Assembly: GCA_947095535.1 (NCBI GenBank)
Contig: OX352772.1
Coordinates: 46,767,445-46,831,444 of the forward strand
Length of the DNA stretch: 64,000 nucleotides
From: Poecilobothrus nobilitatus
Taxonomy: Eukaryota; Arthropoda; Insecta; Diptera; Dolichopodidae
Direction: 5' to 3'
The notes under the pieces were generated by a model. That model had not been told where the DNA came from. It did no database searches and saw only the letters and a list, made by a program, of their open reading frames with translations. The position numbers were made by a program, and so were the translations under genes. Positions 21,846 through 35,760 of this stretch are shown piece by piece. Each line of letters begins with the position of its first letter. The stretch's first letter is position 1.

Positions 21846-22182
21846 TTTTTAATTCATTTTTTTTTATAAAAATTACATCACATGCTATAAATTGTGCCTT
21901 GATTCATTTTTAGATATTTAATTTTTAAAATTATTGTGCAATTTAAATTTAAATTTAACGACAATTAGAATTAAAAAAAAAACAAAAGAAGAAAAAAGTA
22001 GTTTTTAATAGTTCAACTTTTTTCTTGTTTTAAATTAAAAATTGCTTAAAACCGCTTTAGATAAAAAAAAAACTTCTTTTTTTTAAAAAAATTCATTATT
22101 AAATTTTTTTTTTTAAAAAATTAAAGTTAAATGTCATTTGTTTGGTTAATTTTCAAGTTCTAAAATTTTTTTTTTTAATTAT

Positions 22183-22231
22183 TTGTGTGTGTGTGTGTGT
22201 GTGTTTGTGTTTGTGTTTGTGTTTGTGTTTC
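22183..22231 (+). repeat. GT microsatellite passing into a TTTGTG repeat
   Basis: About ten GT dinucleotides are followed by four to five TTTGTG hexamers, a compound microsatellite. Confidence 0.9.
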
Positions 22232-23016
22232 ATTTTATATAATGAAATTCAAAAACTAGATTGAAATAATTATAATATACCTAAAAGTACTTAATGTATT
22301 TTATTTTACTTATTTTTTTTTTGTTTAAAATTTAAATTAAAACTTGTTTAAAACAATATAAAAATTAATATATGTATTTAAGTAATACATATTTTAATAC
22401 ATATTTTATTTAAATCGTGATTAGCAATTTTATTTTCATACTTTCATATATGTACATACATATATACATATGTATATTAATTTTTTATTTACATAAGTAA
22501 CAAATATATTTCTGCTAAAGTTTTTTTTTTTTTAAGTAAACAAAAATTTTTTATTTCTTTTTTTTTTTTCTTCATATACTCAATACAATATAAAAATGCT
22601 TGACAGAAAAATATTGACGTAATAATATCACCTTAGAATAATACTCATAATATACATATTTTTTTTTTTTTAATAAAAAGAAAAATAAGTGAAATGATAC
22701 AAATGTTGGCACTTAAAAAAAATTTTTTTTTTTTTTTGATGAGTATTTAATTAATTTTTTATATCAAATATGAAAATTATTTAAGGGTTGAACTTAAGTG
22801 TTAAAATAATAATATTTATATATAGGTGCTTAATTTCATTTGTATAAGATAAGTTTTACGATAAATAATAGCTGAGAATTTACAAGATATTTTGAAGTTT
22901 AAATTTCGAAACGTGATCTCATGAATTTTTATTAATTAATAAATAATTTATTAATATACATCGAATAAAACTGTTTTCTAATATTAAAAGATAATAAATA
23001 TTTTAATATATTATTA

Positions 23017-23342
23017 GGTGCGTTTATTAGTTTTCAGAACAAAACAGAACAGAACAGGACAGAACGGGCAAACATCTAAACGTCAAACACTTTAGGACAA
23101 TTTAGAACAGGAAATTTAATGAACGCTTTTTTGTACTATTTTGTTCTAGTTTTTTAGCTGTCAAAATTGACAAATTATTATCAAACAAAACAAAAAATTG
23201 TTTGCTAATTTATTACAAAAAATTCCCAAAAATTTTTATTTATTAGTTTTAATTAAATTTGTCTTTTAATGAACGCCAAAACCTGTACTTTTCTGTTCTA
23301 GGTCGTTCTAAATCGTTCTAGAAGTGGTTAATAAATACACCT
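23017..23342. mobile_element. MITE-like element, AGGTG(C/T)(G/A)TTTATTA ends
   Basis: The left end AGGTGCGTTTATTAGTTTTC and the right end (inverse) AGGTGTATTTATTAACCACT share 12 of the first 14 bases. Near each end lie GAACAGAACAGG or inverse GTTCTAGGTCGTTCTA strings, and TTTAATGAACGC appears twice. It is about 325 bp and non-coding. Confidence 0.65.
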
Positions 23343-24365
23343 GTTGATTAAATCTTTTGTTTTCTTATTTGATATTACTTTTGTAAATGTCAACATTGAC
23401 ATAAAATACAATATTACAGTTAACGGAGTATAATACAAATTTTGCAATTAAAATATTCTCATATTAATTTGGTGTGTTAACCAAATTTTTGAAACAAACA
23501 ACATTTCTTTTCAAATCGAATAATTTTTATAAATTACAAGAATAAAACGGTGTCCAATTTGCCTAATGGACTTCAATACTATTTTCATATATGTACATTT
23601 GTCTTCACGGAATTTAAGTTTTGGCTAACTTTTGCCCCACTAGAAATTATTCCATAAAAATGGATAGTTATAGATCTTAGATGCATTTTAATAAAAGCGT
23701 TAAATGGTTAAGATATAGGAGTTTAAGATTGTTATATTCTTAAACAGTTAAAATATGCATTATATAATCTAAATCAAAATTTCTTCCATTTTGATTTTAA
23801 CATTTACCCTATAATGACTCTGAAAAAACAATGTAGGAGAAAAAAACTTCCAATGTTAAAATTCTCATAATACTTAATGGGTATATTAGTTATATTTAAT
23901 TTTGATGAAGAATAATAATATTATAGAAGGAAATAACAAAAAAAAAAAAAACCAATTTGTTTTTTTTTAAGCGATCTTTAAAAACAGCAACAACAAAAAT
24001 AAAATTTATTTTTTCGTAAAAAAGAATGAGGGGTGACATCATTTCCCAATCGACAACAAGGGAAACGTATATTTATTTTTATTTTATTTTTTTTTTTGTT
24101 CCACAGCGAAGTCAATGAAATATTTTTGATTTTCAATCCATGCTTATAATTTAACAATCATTTTTTTAATATATAATCGCACTATACATATTTTTAATTT
24201 AACCCTTTAATAACTGTATGAATTCTTAGGATCTTATAATTATTCACTAAAATTGGTATTTAAATTTCAAAACTTAATATTTTTCCTAATACAAATTTTG
24301 CCGTTACATTTGTATGTATGAAATGTACTGCTAACAATAAACGCTAATAAAAATGTTTCCGTTTT

Positions 24366-24506
24366 TTAGAGGCAGTAGGGCTGACAGATTTCTTATAAGT
24401 ATCATTCAGAACACGTAGTGACAGGGGAACAAAATATGTAGATCTACATCAACAGATCACAATGTCATTTATATACCTCTTAAATAACAATCTAATCTAA
24501 ATCTAT
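24366..24506 (+). mobile_element. Dispersed repeat K (SINE or LINE 3' end)
   Basis: TTTTTAGAGGCAGTAGGGCT, CACGTAGTGACAGGGG, CAATGTCATTTATATACCTC, TTAAATAACAATCTAATCTA. The same ordered phrases recur at 61369-61512 in the same orientation. The AATCTAATCTAA tail is the kind of simple 3' repeat that ends many retroposons. The class is uncertain. Confidence 0.6.
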
Positions 24507-25041
24507 GAAAGCTGCAGCCTTTAAATTCATAAAAATATTAAAGATCATATTATATAAGGTTCTAATGGTTGACCACTACTTCAATGTAATTATTTTAAAC
24601 ACTATTATTATTAATAATTTTAAATAGTTTCTTAACATTTGAGTAATTAATGTAGTCCGATCAATACCTGAATATTTGAACAACCGGCCCTGTGCCAAAA
24701 CATGCAAACCACTTATATCCTCTAAAAAAAAAAAAAGGTTTAGTGCACTTTACCATTAATTTTGTTAAAACTTGTAATGAGTCATTTAGTGAAGATCATA
24801 TTACAGTTTTTACGCGATCTAAAGTTATTTATGTATATAAGTTTGTTCTTGGTTTTTTTCTTTTTTTAAACTGGAGAAATTAAAAAAAAAAAAAAATTTT
24901 TTTTTGCAATTTGTTGTAATAAAAGAGTTAAAATCAACTTAAAATATGATTGTTCTTCATCGTTTCCTAAGAATATTTAAAAAAAAAAAAAAACTGTTAA
25001 AAAAAGAATTTTTAAATATTTATATACACATTTATTGTATA

Positions 25042-25621
25042 CAGTAAAGCCCGGATAAAAGTCTTATCAAAATTGTTAGTAAAATAATGCACCTATATGC
25101 GAGTAATGCAACTAAAAGAATCCGTTTAACTGCGTAAATTGAACTCCAATTCGATTCCGATTTGCTGCACAAAATGAGCAGCTAAATGAAATATTTTTTA
25201 AATTTTTCAAAAACTTTTTTAAAAAAATTTGAATCAATTGCAAAAAAACAAAATACATCCCACATATAAACAGCTGTAGAAACTTTAAAATTTGAAATGT
25301 TTAGAATAAATTTAGCAATTGTTTAGTTCAGCAACAATATTTGATAGATTTATATATTGTTTATAAATTATTCCGTAAAATTTTATTTAGCCATTTTAAT
25401 TTTTCATGTTTATACAACAAGAAGAATTTTTTTTTTTAAACAAATCTTTAGAAATATTCTGGACATTTTGAGTACTTATGAGAATTGGGCTGTTAAACAA
25501 ATGCACTAAAAAGAATATCTTATAAGGGGCGTATATGAAAAGTAAAACGGTGCTAAATATAGTTTTGGGTTGCTAAACGAGAAAAATTGTTAAGCTTGAA
25601 GCTCTTTTTCGGGTTTTACTG
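25042..25621. mobile_element. pogo-like MITE with TA target duplication
   Basis: The left end is TA-CAGTAAAGCCCGGATAA and the right end CGGGTTTTACTG-TA. The 12-bp ends match with one difference and are flanked by TA dinucleotides, the target site of the Tc1/mariner/pogo superfamily. CAGTA(A)AACCCGG-type ends are typical of pogo/Tigger relatives. The 580 bp between have no transposase frame. A second right end is at 49326-49337. Confidence 0.8.
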
Positions 25622-25699
25622 TATATATAACTTATTTAAATGGTATGTGTATAAAATGAAATAAAAGATATATGATAGATATATTGTATATTAAATATA

Positions 25700-26600
25700 C
25701 TTATATATGTATGTATGTATTTTTTTTTTCAATTCGCTTTATTCAGGTCATATTTATTTATTGTTGTTTCATTTATTTTTTAAGTTATTGTTCATTTCTT
25801 ATTTTATATTGTATGATTATTTAGTTTTAAATTTTCCTGTTTTTAAATCTTTTCTCAAAAAAAAAAAAAAAAGATTCTTCTTGTTTGGTTATTGTTTTGT
25901 TTTTTTTTATGATGATCATTTTGTATTAAATGTTCATTTATCTTCTTTTTTTTTTGTTTTCCGCAGTTTTGTTTTCAATTTTATGACTTAACTACTTATT
26001 GTTCACTAGTTTGATGGAATGCTTCTTTAAGAAAACTACTCTTTTGTTAATTCTCAAAAAAGTTACAAAATTTATAGAAAAGTTTCAACTTTATTTTTAT
26101 TAAATCTTTCCAATATTGAAAATAATTTGGATACAATAGTTCTTAAAATATAGAGTTTGAGTGTGATAAGAATTTTTTAAAATAACCATGTACATATATA
26201 TTTTAAGAGTGAATATTAGAGTTTTTGGTTGAGTTTTAAAAATTTTTTACTATTAAAAACAGAAATTTTAGAACCAAAGCTTTATACATCTGTTATTTTA
26301 TATTTTGTTCGATTTTTTAATTCTAGAATTATCCAACATATTAGTTAACGTAACATCTGTCTTCAAAAATGAAATCAAAAATATCTAAAGAATCATCATA
26401 TTGATTTAATGAAGCAATTTTCTAATATAAGTTCTATATTATTGGCAACAGATTTTTGGCTCAGAAATGTTAACAATTAAAGTAATACTTAGGTCAAAGT
26501 TTTATAAATAAATATTATTCTTATTTTATATGAATATTGCTGTATGAGAGAATTAATGTATGAAAAATAATGGGTATGGACCACTTCAAATGACATCAAA
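25700..26600. other. AT-rich non-coding DNA
   Basis: The 94-codon frame at 25707-25991 is Phe/Tyr/Leu-rich and produced by T runs. I do not regard it as a gene. Nothing else is seen. Confidence 0.45.
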
Positions 26601-26639
26601 GGACACATTGTAAAAATACCTTTCATCAAAAGTCGTTTT

Positions 26640-26845
26640 ATAGAAAAATCACTTCGCAAATTCACCATTTTACAAAAAAAATCCATTTCGCAAATTTACT
26701 GTTTTACAAAAACGCCACTTCGCAAACTCGCCATTTGACAGAAAAGCAATTTTAAAAATTTCAATTTCACAAAAAAAGCCATTAGTATCTTGGAAAATGC
26801 CGTTTACCAAAATGAATATTTTACAAAAGACGATTCCTATACATA
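26640..26845. repeat. Degenerate tandem repeat, about 38-bp unit
   Basis: The unit CA(C/T)TTCGCAAAT(T)CACCATTTTACAAAAAA repeats about six times with decay. Two overlapping minus-strand frames (26489-26686 and 26670-26852) only translate it. Confidence 0.65.
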
Positions 26846-26879
26846 CAAACAACGATTAAATTAGTCTGGAAAAAGTAAA

Positions 26880-27125
26880 AACTCTAATTTTGAGATCCGA
26901 CTCTATGTATGTATAAATATTCTTGAAAAAGGGGAAACTCTGATTTTGAATCCAACTCTAAACTCCCTCCTATTTCAGAATTCCGCATATACATATTATA
27001 CATATATATGTACATATGCATGTATGTACATACTTAGTCTGTCAAAGTTTTGTAACCCTGATTTTGAAATCAACTCTGAACTTCCTCCTATTTCAGAATC
27101 TCCCATATACGTAAATATTCTGGAA
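26880..27125 (-). repeat. Repeat S, inverted tandem units
   Basis: CTGATTTTGAATCCAACTCT, AAACTCCCTCCTATTTCAGA, TTCCGCATATACATA and then a second CTGATTTTGAAATCAACTCT, CTTCCTCCTATTTCAGAATC unit are the reverse complement of the 3084-3440 array. Confidence 0.75.
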
Positions 27126-28989
27126 GAAGGGAAAACGCTGGCTTTTGTAATGAACAATGAAATGAAATGAAAAATGGCTTTTTGTAAAAGAAATTTCGTA
27201 ATTTGTCCTTCTTCCATTAAAAATTTAAGAATGTAAAAATAAGATACCATATATTTTTTATTTCATCAATGAACCTTATTTTAAAATTGTATCTGATTGT
27301 TATATATATTAGTGTATAGTTTTAACCGTATTCATTTTTAATATCTGAAATCTAAAATGATATTGAATTGATATACCAGATGACTTAAATTTGATAATTC
27401 CTTTTACAGTTTAAATTACTCTTTTCTACTCTTACTAGTAGATCAGCTTTTGAGAAAGGAGTAAATACGGTTATATTAAATTATCGTTTCATTTACCATC
27501 TACTCTCGATTACTCTCAACTACTCTTTTCGTATAAAAGGAATACAAATAATGATTATTAATAAAAAAAAGTCGGAAATGGATCAGTTTATCTGTAGAAT
27601 TCATTTTTTATATCTATTAATGTATTTTATAACTTCCATATAATATTAAATACTTGCCTGTCAAAAGAAAATAACATGACACTTCTTTTTTTTTTTTTTT
27701 ATTATAGAAATTTAATCTAAGATTGATCAATTTCTGTGATCAGTTCATTATTCGATGAACCTTTCATTCAACTTGATGAAATTGTTTTTGTTTCTTTTTC
27801 TTTTCTCTTTTTTCATTCTTAGATTTTTCTGTCATATTTAATTAAAAAAAAAATTTTTTTTTTTTCTCCATTGTTTTTACCGGCCATCATATCAGGAAAC
27901 TATAAAAAATAATACCAAACTATAGAAAAAAAAAAACAAAAAAATAGGCTATAAAAACAACTTTAATAGGGGAACATTTTTATTTATACTTAGGTTATAT
28001 ATACAATATCATTTATAATCAATATATTATTTTATTATGGATAAATGTAGGTATATATACATATATACATCCATATATATTTTTATGTATGTAAAATATA
28101 AAATATTTTTAAAGTTGTAAACTTGACTTACAATTTAAAATAAAATCGTAAAAAGTATTAATAGTCATAATAAGATGCGGACTGTTGATTTGTTATTGAG
28201 TTGTTTCTGTTTCTTTTTTTTTTTGTTGGTTGTTTTGTTGTTGGTTTATTTTGATTGATGCATGAATGCATGCATGCATATTGCATACCATATATTTTAC
28301 AAATTATATTATTGGACAATCTTTCTTGACGATATGATAAAAAAAAAAAATCTTGTTATACTTTTTGCATTTTGTATTTTGACATTTAAATGACTGACAT
28401 AAATTCATATATTGAATAGATGCTAGATGCTATCCTTTAAAGTTTAGTAAAGTTTAATTTGACGAAATATATGTATACGTACATATGTATGTATGTAGTT
28501 TAGAAGCACCGTAAAATTAAGACATGTTCTGTCTTTACTTATTTACTAATACCTTCATTGATAATATAAATATTATATACATGAACCGAAAAAATTCAAT
28601 GTCTCAAGCCAAGTCAAGAATTTTTTTCTCTAAAAATTTTTTCTATTTTCCTTGTCACTCCTATGAAGAGTATAAGGCATCCACTAAGTCATTTATTATT
28701 CATATTTGATTAAGCTTCAGTTTCATGAATCATTAATTTGACTAAGCCGTTGATTATTCCGCGGCTGTAGTTATTTTACAAGAAAGACGTTTCATATTTC
28801 TACGCCATTATCTTATACAAGAATTATGGTTTATACTATTTTGTATATTTATTTTATTATATAGCTATTACAATATGATATTAATTATAAATTATAGGTC
28901 ATTTGTATTTTTTTTTTTTCGTAATTTAATTATATATAATAAGAAAAATTTATATTATTTTTTTATTAATCTATATGACCTTACGTATA

Positions 28990-29035
28990 GAAGGCCGGTG
29001 TTTTAACCACTACACGATTGGTTGAATAAAATTTC
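28990..29035 (-). mobile_element. SINE head fragment
   Basis: In reverse complement it reads AACCAATCGTGTAGTGGTTA then AAACACCGGCCTT, a tRNA-like box A with the CACCGGCCT stem seen in family B. Only about 45 bp remain. Confidence 0.5.
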
Positions 29036-29619
29036 TGTAAATTTAGTAGACATATTTAAAAAAAAATTAGGTTTAGGTTTTTAAATCTATGAGGTAAATC
29101 TTAGGTATATTATAATTAATTGAACTCAATTTAATTTTAACGTAGGAGTATATTATAATTTTACCATTATTTTATGGTCCATAATCTTTTAAAAATAAAT
29201 TAAAATAACGTGGTATCTATTTATGTATATCAAGAAAAAAATATTTTTTGTAATATAAGAATAATAATGTAATCATTTGCTACACATGGTATTAGTGTAT
29301 TAATGAGTAATGAGTCACTATATAGTATAAAACTATTAACAATTCAGAAATTTTAGCTAATTATTAGCAATTAACAGCTCAGTTCAGTTCAATTATATTA
29401 ATTTCGGTGCTTTTTTATTTATTTATTTATATTAATATTACAAATCACATAGGATATTGCAATAATGCAAAACCATCGGCTACTAAGGCCATTATAGGTC
29501 GAACACTACTATTAAATTATACATTAATATTTATTTGTTTGGTTTATATTATATATTTATTATAATATATTTACACTATATTTAGTAGCAAGGGGTATTT
29601 GTTTTCAATTAATAAAACT

Positions 29620-29698
29620 AGCTGCCTGTACAGAATTTGAACCCGCATTCCCTCGGTTAATAAGCAACATGCTTAACCACTAGATCACCGAGGCCCCT
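29620..29698 (-). mobile_element. tRNA-like SINE head
   Basis: In reverse complement: GGGGCCTCGGTGATCTAGTG, GTTAAGCATGTTGC, AACCGAGGGAATGCGGGTTC, AAATTC. Box A (TAGTGGTTAAGCA) and box B (GGTTCAAATTC) sit at tRNA spacing. The head matches family A, but the 3' part (CTGTACAGGCAGC) differs, so it may be a third subfamily. Confidence 0.7.
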
Positions 29699-29741
29699 TC
29701 GGTGCTTTATATTATGTAAATATTAAACATAAAATTTATAA

Positions 29742-30150
29742 TAGCATATTTATAGGAGTTAATTTTTAAAATGTAATTTTTTATAAAATTTTGTTAAGAT
29801 AATAAGGTAGTTATTTTTTACGTTTTTTTTGTTTTTTATTTTTTGCCCATTATTATCTCAGAGTCAAAGAGCCTAGATTCTAGATAGTTACCATATAGCA
29901 TATTTATAGGAGTAAATTTTAAAATATCATTTTTTAAATGATTTTGTTAAGATAATAAGACATTTTTTATCTTTTCTTTTTGGCCATTATAATCTTAAAA
30001 GTAATACAGTCTAGATTCCAGATAGATGCCATATAACATATTTATAGGAGTAAATTTTAAAATTTCGTTTTTTTTTTAAATTTCTTAAAAGTTTTGTTAC
30101 GATAATAAGGCACTTTTTATTATCTTTTATTTTTGGCCATTATAATCCCA
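29742..30150 (+). repeat. Three tandem units of about 140 bp
   Basis: Each unit contains CATATTTATAGGAGT(A/T)AATTTT, a T(T)GTTA(A/C)GATAATAAG phrase, a GGCCATTATAATC-like phrase and TCTAGATTC(T/C)(A/C)GATAG. Divergence between units is moderate. No coding potential. Confidence 0.75.
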
Positions 30151-33100
30151 AACGAATTGAACCTAAAGTTTGATTTATTCCCCTAATTTTAACCCCTTAT
30201 TTCATATATATACATGTTGGTTTTACTTAAACATTTAAAATATTATTCTTTCTATTTAGTATTTAGCTATTTTTTAGCTTAACAAAAAAAAAAAGGAAAC
30301 AATATTATTTTTAAGTACAAAAATTTGAAAAAAAAACGTCCATTTTTCTTCAAAGTTAATCCTTTAAAATTTAAGATTGTTCAAATTGTTTTTTTCTAAT
30401 AAAAATAATTTCATCTAACCCTCTAATAAATAAATTTGATATGTTTATTTTTAATTTTTTTTATTTATTTTTTTTTTTTTTTTCGTCTTTCGCTCAAATA
30501 TTTGTACTTTCATTAAATTTCTAGGTATTATTATTATTTTCTTCTTTTTTCTTTTTTTGTTTCTAAAAAACCAGTTTAGTTTTTCTATTCTCTTCGTTAA
30601 AAAAAAAAAATATTGTTTTTATTTTTGAATTCGCTGTTAAATATTCGCCGGAAAAACTATTTCTGAATAAGTAATTGTGGTTAATAATTTTTATCTTAGA
30701 TAAATAAGATTTAAAGTTTTAACTATATGTACTTTATTTGTAAAACGTTTTTATTTCTCTCTACTAACTCTCTCTCTTTTTCTCTTTTTTTTTTTTTATT
30801 TAACTTAATGAGAGCTATCAACAGCTATAATAGTTTATTTTTACTACTATATTTAATGAAGAATTATACCATCATATAATAAATTATAATAAATTTTAAT
30901 TTTAATCCACGATGTTCGGTTTGAAAAGATTTATTTCAAAAAAAAAAAAAAGAATTCGCGGTTTTTTATTTGTTTTAAGAATAAAATAAAAATATAATGT
31001 TTGAATTAGATAAAATAAGATAATTAAATAAATTTAAAAAAAATATATAATTATATTAAATAATAAGAGTGTGCGTAAATTAAAACAAAACAAAAAAAAA
31101 TAAAAATAAAATAAATAAAGAAAATATAACATGTGTGATAAAAAAAAAAAAAAAAAACAAAATTTGTTAACAAATGAAAGAAAATATTTTATATTAAATA
31201 TAAATTTGTTGTAATATTTTTTTTTTTTTTTTTTTAAGTTTTAAAAATATAAGTATCTATAGGCTTAATATTCAGTTTAAAATTTCAATTTAAAATTTTT
31301 ATAAGTGTCCTTAAAAAAAAAAAAAACTTAAAATACAAAAAAATTAAACTAAAGATAATTTCAAAAAAAAAAAAAAAACAAGGAAAAGAAAAAAAAAATT
31401 ATTCTTAAGAATTTTTGTTGAAGTCATACTTAAAAAAAAAAAAACAAAAGTACATTGAAAATTGGCTAATATTTCAAATATTTATAGATAAGATTAGGAA
31501 AATTTAATAAAATAAAATTGAAAAAAAAGAAAAATTCCAATAAGAATGAAAAAAAAGATATTTTTTTTTTTAGCTGTAGTCTTTAGATAAAGTAAAATGT
31601 AGATAAATATTAAAAATATATATATATATATATATATATTAGTTTTATTTTTGATAATTATTATCATGTTGTTAAAAGAAATTTTTTTTTAGATAATTTA
31701 TTATATAATATGTTATTTACATTTGTTTTTTGTCCGTCTGTCATTATTTAATGACTGCAATATTTATTAAGGTTCTAAAATAAAGAATATTTAATAGGGT
31801 ATACTTATATTTTTTTTTTTACGATAGTATATATAGAAAACACTTAAGGAATAAATAAATTTATTTGACATCGGAATAATAATGAAGATGTCATTTTTGT
31901 TAGACCTTTTAATAATATGTTCAAAGGATTTTACAAAGTATCGATTACAGATATTTCTCGATATTGACAGAAACCACCGATATAGATAAATAATTACTAA
32001 TTATATTTTGTACAAAATTTGGTAAAATAAATGCTTTTGGCCAATATTAACGGTTTTTAAACTCGAAAAAATTTTGTTTTTCATACCATATCATATTTTC
32101 ATAAATTTTTATTATTTATATGTGCCTCCATTATTGATAAATTTAGTAGAAAAAGGTATTTATTTGTCCATTAAAGCATATTTTAAATAACTTTCTTTGT
32201 AGAAAACTTCGAAATCTGCAAGATCTTAAAAATTATAACTTTGTTTATTCATCGATTGGTTGTTATATTTTGTATTTTATGTTTATATATAGTCTAAACC
32301 TAAAGTATTCATATAGCATCAACATATAAAGCAGGTTTTTTAGGTCCAAATATGAATCAGATCAACACGACAGATATTCTTAATCAACACTGCAGATATT
32401 TTCAATTATTCTTAATATTTTTGTTTTTAACTTTTCAATATATATTTGTATTGCCGGATTAACCTATAAGCAAACTTAAGTACTTGTTTAGGGCATCATG
32501 AAAATTAGAACACGACAAAAATTCTGCAATCACGGAACAGTGTCAGTTTTTTTCTAGCATAAAAAAATTTCAAATAAATTTTAATCATGTTGTTCAATCT
32601 TTAGCCAATTGTAAATAACTCTAGTATTGTACTCCGACTTCTGATTTTCAAGATGCGGGGGGAATTTTTTACTATTGGAACACACATTTGCTATTTAAAA
32701 AATAATCATAGGTTGTTCATGAAAAGGCCTGTATTCATATAAATTTAAAAATGTACATGCAAATTTTAGTAAAATATGGTTATGTTTTTGTTTTTAGACG
32801 ACATTTCGAAGATTAAGTTTGATTTCCATATTTGAAAATTTATCGCGGTTGTGGGATTTTTCCTTTTTTTTATATACAAAAAATTTATAAATTTTTCCCG
32901 ATTATAAGTTTTTACCCGAAAGTTGAATTAACTTTAACTTTTTTCGCCTAGTTGGCAGGGATTTTTAAATCTACATTGAAAAAAAAAAAAATGCCATTTT
33001 ATTATTTTGACTGATTTTGACAAACTTCAATAATATATTAGTTTTTTTTTTGTTTTGAAATTTTTTATGAAAGAATTTAAAATTGTTTCAATTTTCTTAT

Positions 33101-33350
33101 AAATTATTTTATATAAATTAATGTTTTTAATAACTTTTAAATTTGAAATTTGTTGAATTATTTCACCTTTGATTACGACTTTTGACGACAAAAGTATTTG
33201 TTGACCATCAATAAAAATAATTTTTTGACAATCAATAAAAAGTATTTTTTGACAATTAATAAAAAAACCATTACACATTCAAATGAAACCTCGGATATGG
33301 AAATCAGTCAAGGGAATTTTTATAAAAAATTGTCCCACACCCGCGGCTAG
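30151..33350. other. Low-complexity non-coding region
   Basis: Long A or T runs (30460-30490, 31140-31160, 31217-31238, 31360-31380) and an AT microsatellite at 31617-31640. At 33180-33270 a degenerate TTGACAATCAATAAAAA repeat produces the 83-codon minus-strand frame. No exon was found. Confidence 0.5.
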
Positions 33351-33354
33351 TCTT

Positions 33355-33441
33355 ATGGAAGCTAATCTTAAGTGTCAATAATTTGACATCGCTATTATAT
33401 GGAAGCTAAGCTTTAGTGTCAATAATTTTACATCGCTAAAC
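33355..33441 (+). repeat. Tandem duplication of about 43 bp
   Basis: ATGGAAGCTAATCTTAAGTG then TCAATAATTTGACATCGCTA occurs twice with three to four differences. Confidence 0.75.
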
Positions 33442-35456
33442 TTCAAGAGTGTGTTCATGATGGCTAATGTAAAATTTTGTTTTTTTTTTTTTTTGTAATG
33501 CTTATTTCTGGCCCTGCTTAATCTGGTCCTGTATATTTGGTTTAGATTAATTATATTTAAACCAAGGTTATCAATATTTATAGTAGATATCTATAAAATT
33601 ATTAATCAAAAGCCTAATATTAAATTTAAAAGTAATGTTTTTTTTTTTTTAGAACTTTTTAAAAATTTATAATTTTTATTACATTTGCAACTAAAAAGAA
33701 CAAAAAAAAAAAAGTTATGTGCTATATTTTTTTTTTTTTTTTGCACAAAATATAAAAAAGAAATCGCTTTTTTTTTTTTTGTATAAAAAGTTTAGATAAA
33801 ATAAAAAGTAAATTTTATTTTTTAAAATATACATAAAGCTATACCATATTTTGTCGGTGTACAGTGTACACGATCGATGATAATTACGTGTCGTTGTGCG
33901 GAACAAAATAAATATTAATTAAAGAATTTTCAAGAAATTTTTTTTTTTTTCTTTTGTGAAATAAACAATTTTATGTTTATTGAAATTTTTGTACAAATAA
34001 AAGATTAAAAATTTTGTTAAATCATATATGTATTTTATAATTTATTTGTTTTAAATTATGAAAATTTAAATAGGTACATAAATATATTAATTAATTATTT
34101 ATTAATAATGTTTTTAACGCGTTGATTATACGAGTATTATTGAACTTATAATAAGGAGGTGTCAATTTAAAATCAACAATTTCCATCTTGAATTCAGTTT
34201 TATTCAACTTAAATTTAACTTTTTTTTTTTTCAATTAATTTAATAATATTTTAACTTAAATTATTAATTTTTATTTTTAATTAATTGAAAAAAAAAAATA
34301 TTTATATGTATATGATGATGTAACGCGTTGTTCCCTTATATATACATATGTATGTATTTTGTGATATACATAATATGTATTAATTAAATGTAAATTTGAT
34401 ATTTGAAAAACGTACTAAAAAACACCCGCACATTATAATTTTAAAATATTGTGATTCAAAAATGTGAAAGAAAAAATTTTGAATTAATTTTGAAAAATCT
34501 GAAATTATATTGAAAATATTCATTTTTCAATATAAAAATTCTAATAACAAACAAATATGTTGGTAATATTTAATTAGTATGACATATTATAAAAAAATGA
34601 AATAAAAACTATAATATGCATTCAAAAAATGTACCTAGGGTATACCTAGGTATACCAAAATAAATTTAAATAACTTAACGGTTATAATTTATCAAATTTT
34701 TAAATATCGCAGTAGAAAATTCTTAATGACACTCATTCATTTTGTGCAAAATAATTTTATTTAAATATTTAAGAAATTATTTTTTTATTTTAAAAATAAA
34801 GTGTTTAGTAGATCAATCAAAAACTAATTATTGTTATATACGAGTTAATTCATTATTGAAAAATTTCATGGTTTTTTCATATCTTGTGATTTATTGTCTT
34901 AAATTTTTTTTTTTTTTTAAATATAAGGAAAAAATCTTGAAAACAACTTTTCTTAATTATATATATAGAATAAATATATGTACATATACGTATAATAATA
35001 TGTATATTGAAAAAAAATTTTCCAATTATAGATACATTTTAGTTTTTTTTTTTTTTAACACCTTTAACGGATGAAATCATTTTTATAAAATTAAATAATG
35101 ATTATGTGTTAGAAGAGACATTGCATTATAGGTAATAAATATGTAATTTGATTTAAAAATGATTTAATGATTGTTTATTTATTAAAGTACATATAAATTA
35201 AGGATATGCTAATTATTTTCAAATTATTTATATTTTGTACATTTAATACAAATATTTTAATTGCATTCCTATAAATTCTTGATAATGTTTTTTTTTTAAT
35301 CTTTTCAAATTATTTTTAAATGGTTAGTATGACAAACCATTATATTATTTTAGTGGCTATAAAAAAAAAAAAAAATGGTTTTTTTTTAAAACATATTTTC
35401 AATATTATTAGTCATATATTAATTTTTGTCTTAATAAAATTTCATTAGAGAATTTA
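33442..35456. other. AT-rich non-coding DNA
   Basis: A more complex patch at 33845-33905 (GTGTACAGTGTACACGATCG) holds a short palindrome. The 110-codon frame at 34742-35074 is a low-complexity Phe/Tyr/Lys/Ile string, not convincing as a gene. Confidence 0.4.
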
Positions 35457-35760
35457 TCTTCTATATATATTATAAAATCGAATGTTTGTCTGTTCGTTTG
35501 TGTGTTGCTAAACTGCTCAGCCGAACATATGAAAATTTGTCTATAAAAGTTTTTGGGTACGGGCAGTGCTTCTGGGCTAACCATTTTATTCTAACTGGCC
35601 GCCAAGTTGGGACTGTAGTGCATATATTTAAACTTTTTTGCTCAAAAATAAAAATGGTTTGATCGATTGATTGACTTCAAATTTTGTAGACGAAATTTTG
35701 TCAATTCCTCTTTGACAGTGGAGTTGACAAAATTGGAATTTGTTAACTCATATTTTCAAT
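35457..35760 (+). mobile_element. Possible Helitron-type 5' end and neighbouring repeat
   Basis: TCTATATATATTATAAAATC, GAATGTTTGTCTGTTCGTTT, GTGTGTTGCTAAACTGCTCA resembles the start of many insect rolling-circle elements (TCTATATATAAAA, then GTTTGTCTGT). The following sequence is richer in G+C than its surroundings. No Rep/helicase frame and no defined 3' hairpin were found. Confidence 0.4.

Noticed and set aside
34742..35074. 110-codon membrane-like protein
   Set aside because: Phe/Tyr/Ile/Lys-rich strings arise from T and A runs. No supporting signal was found.
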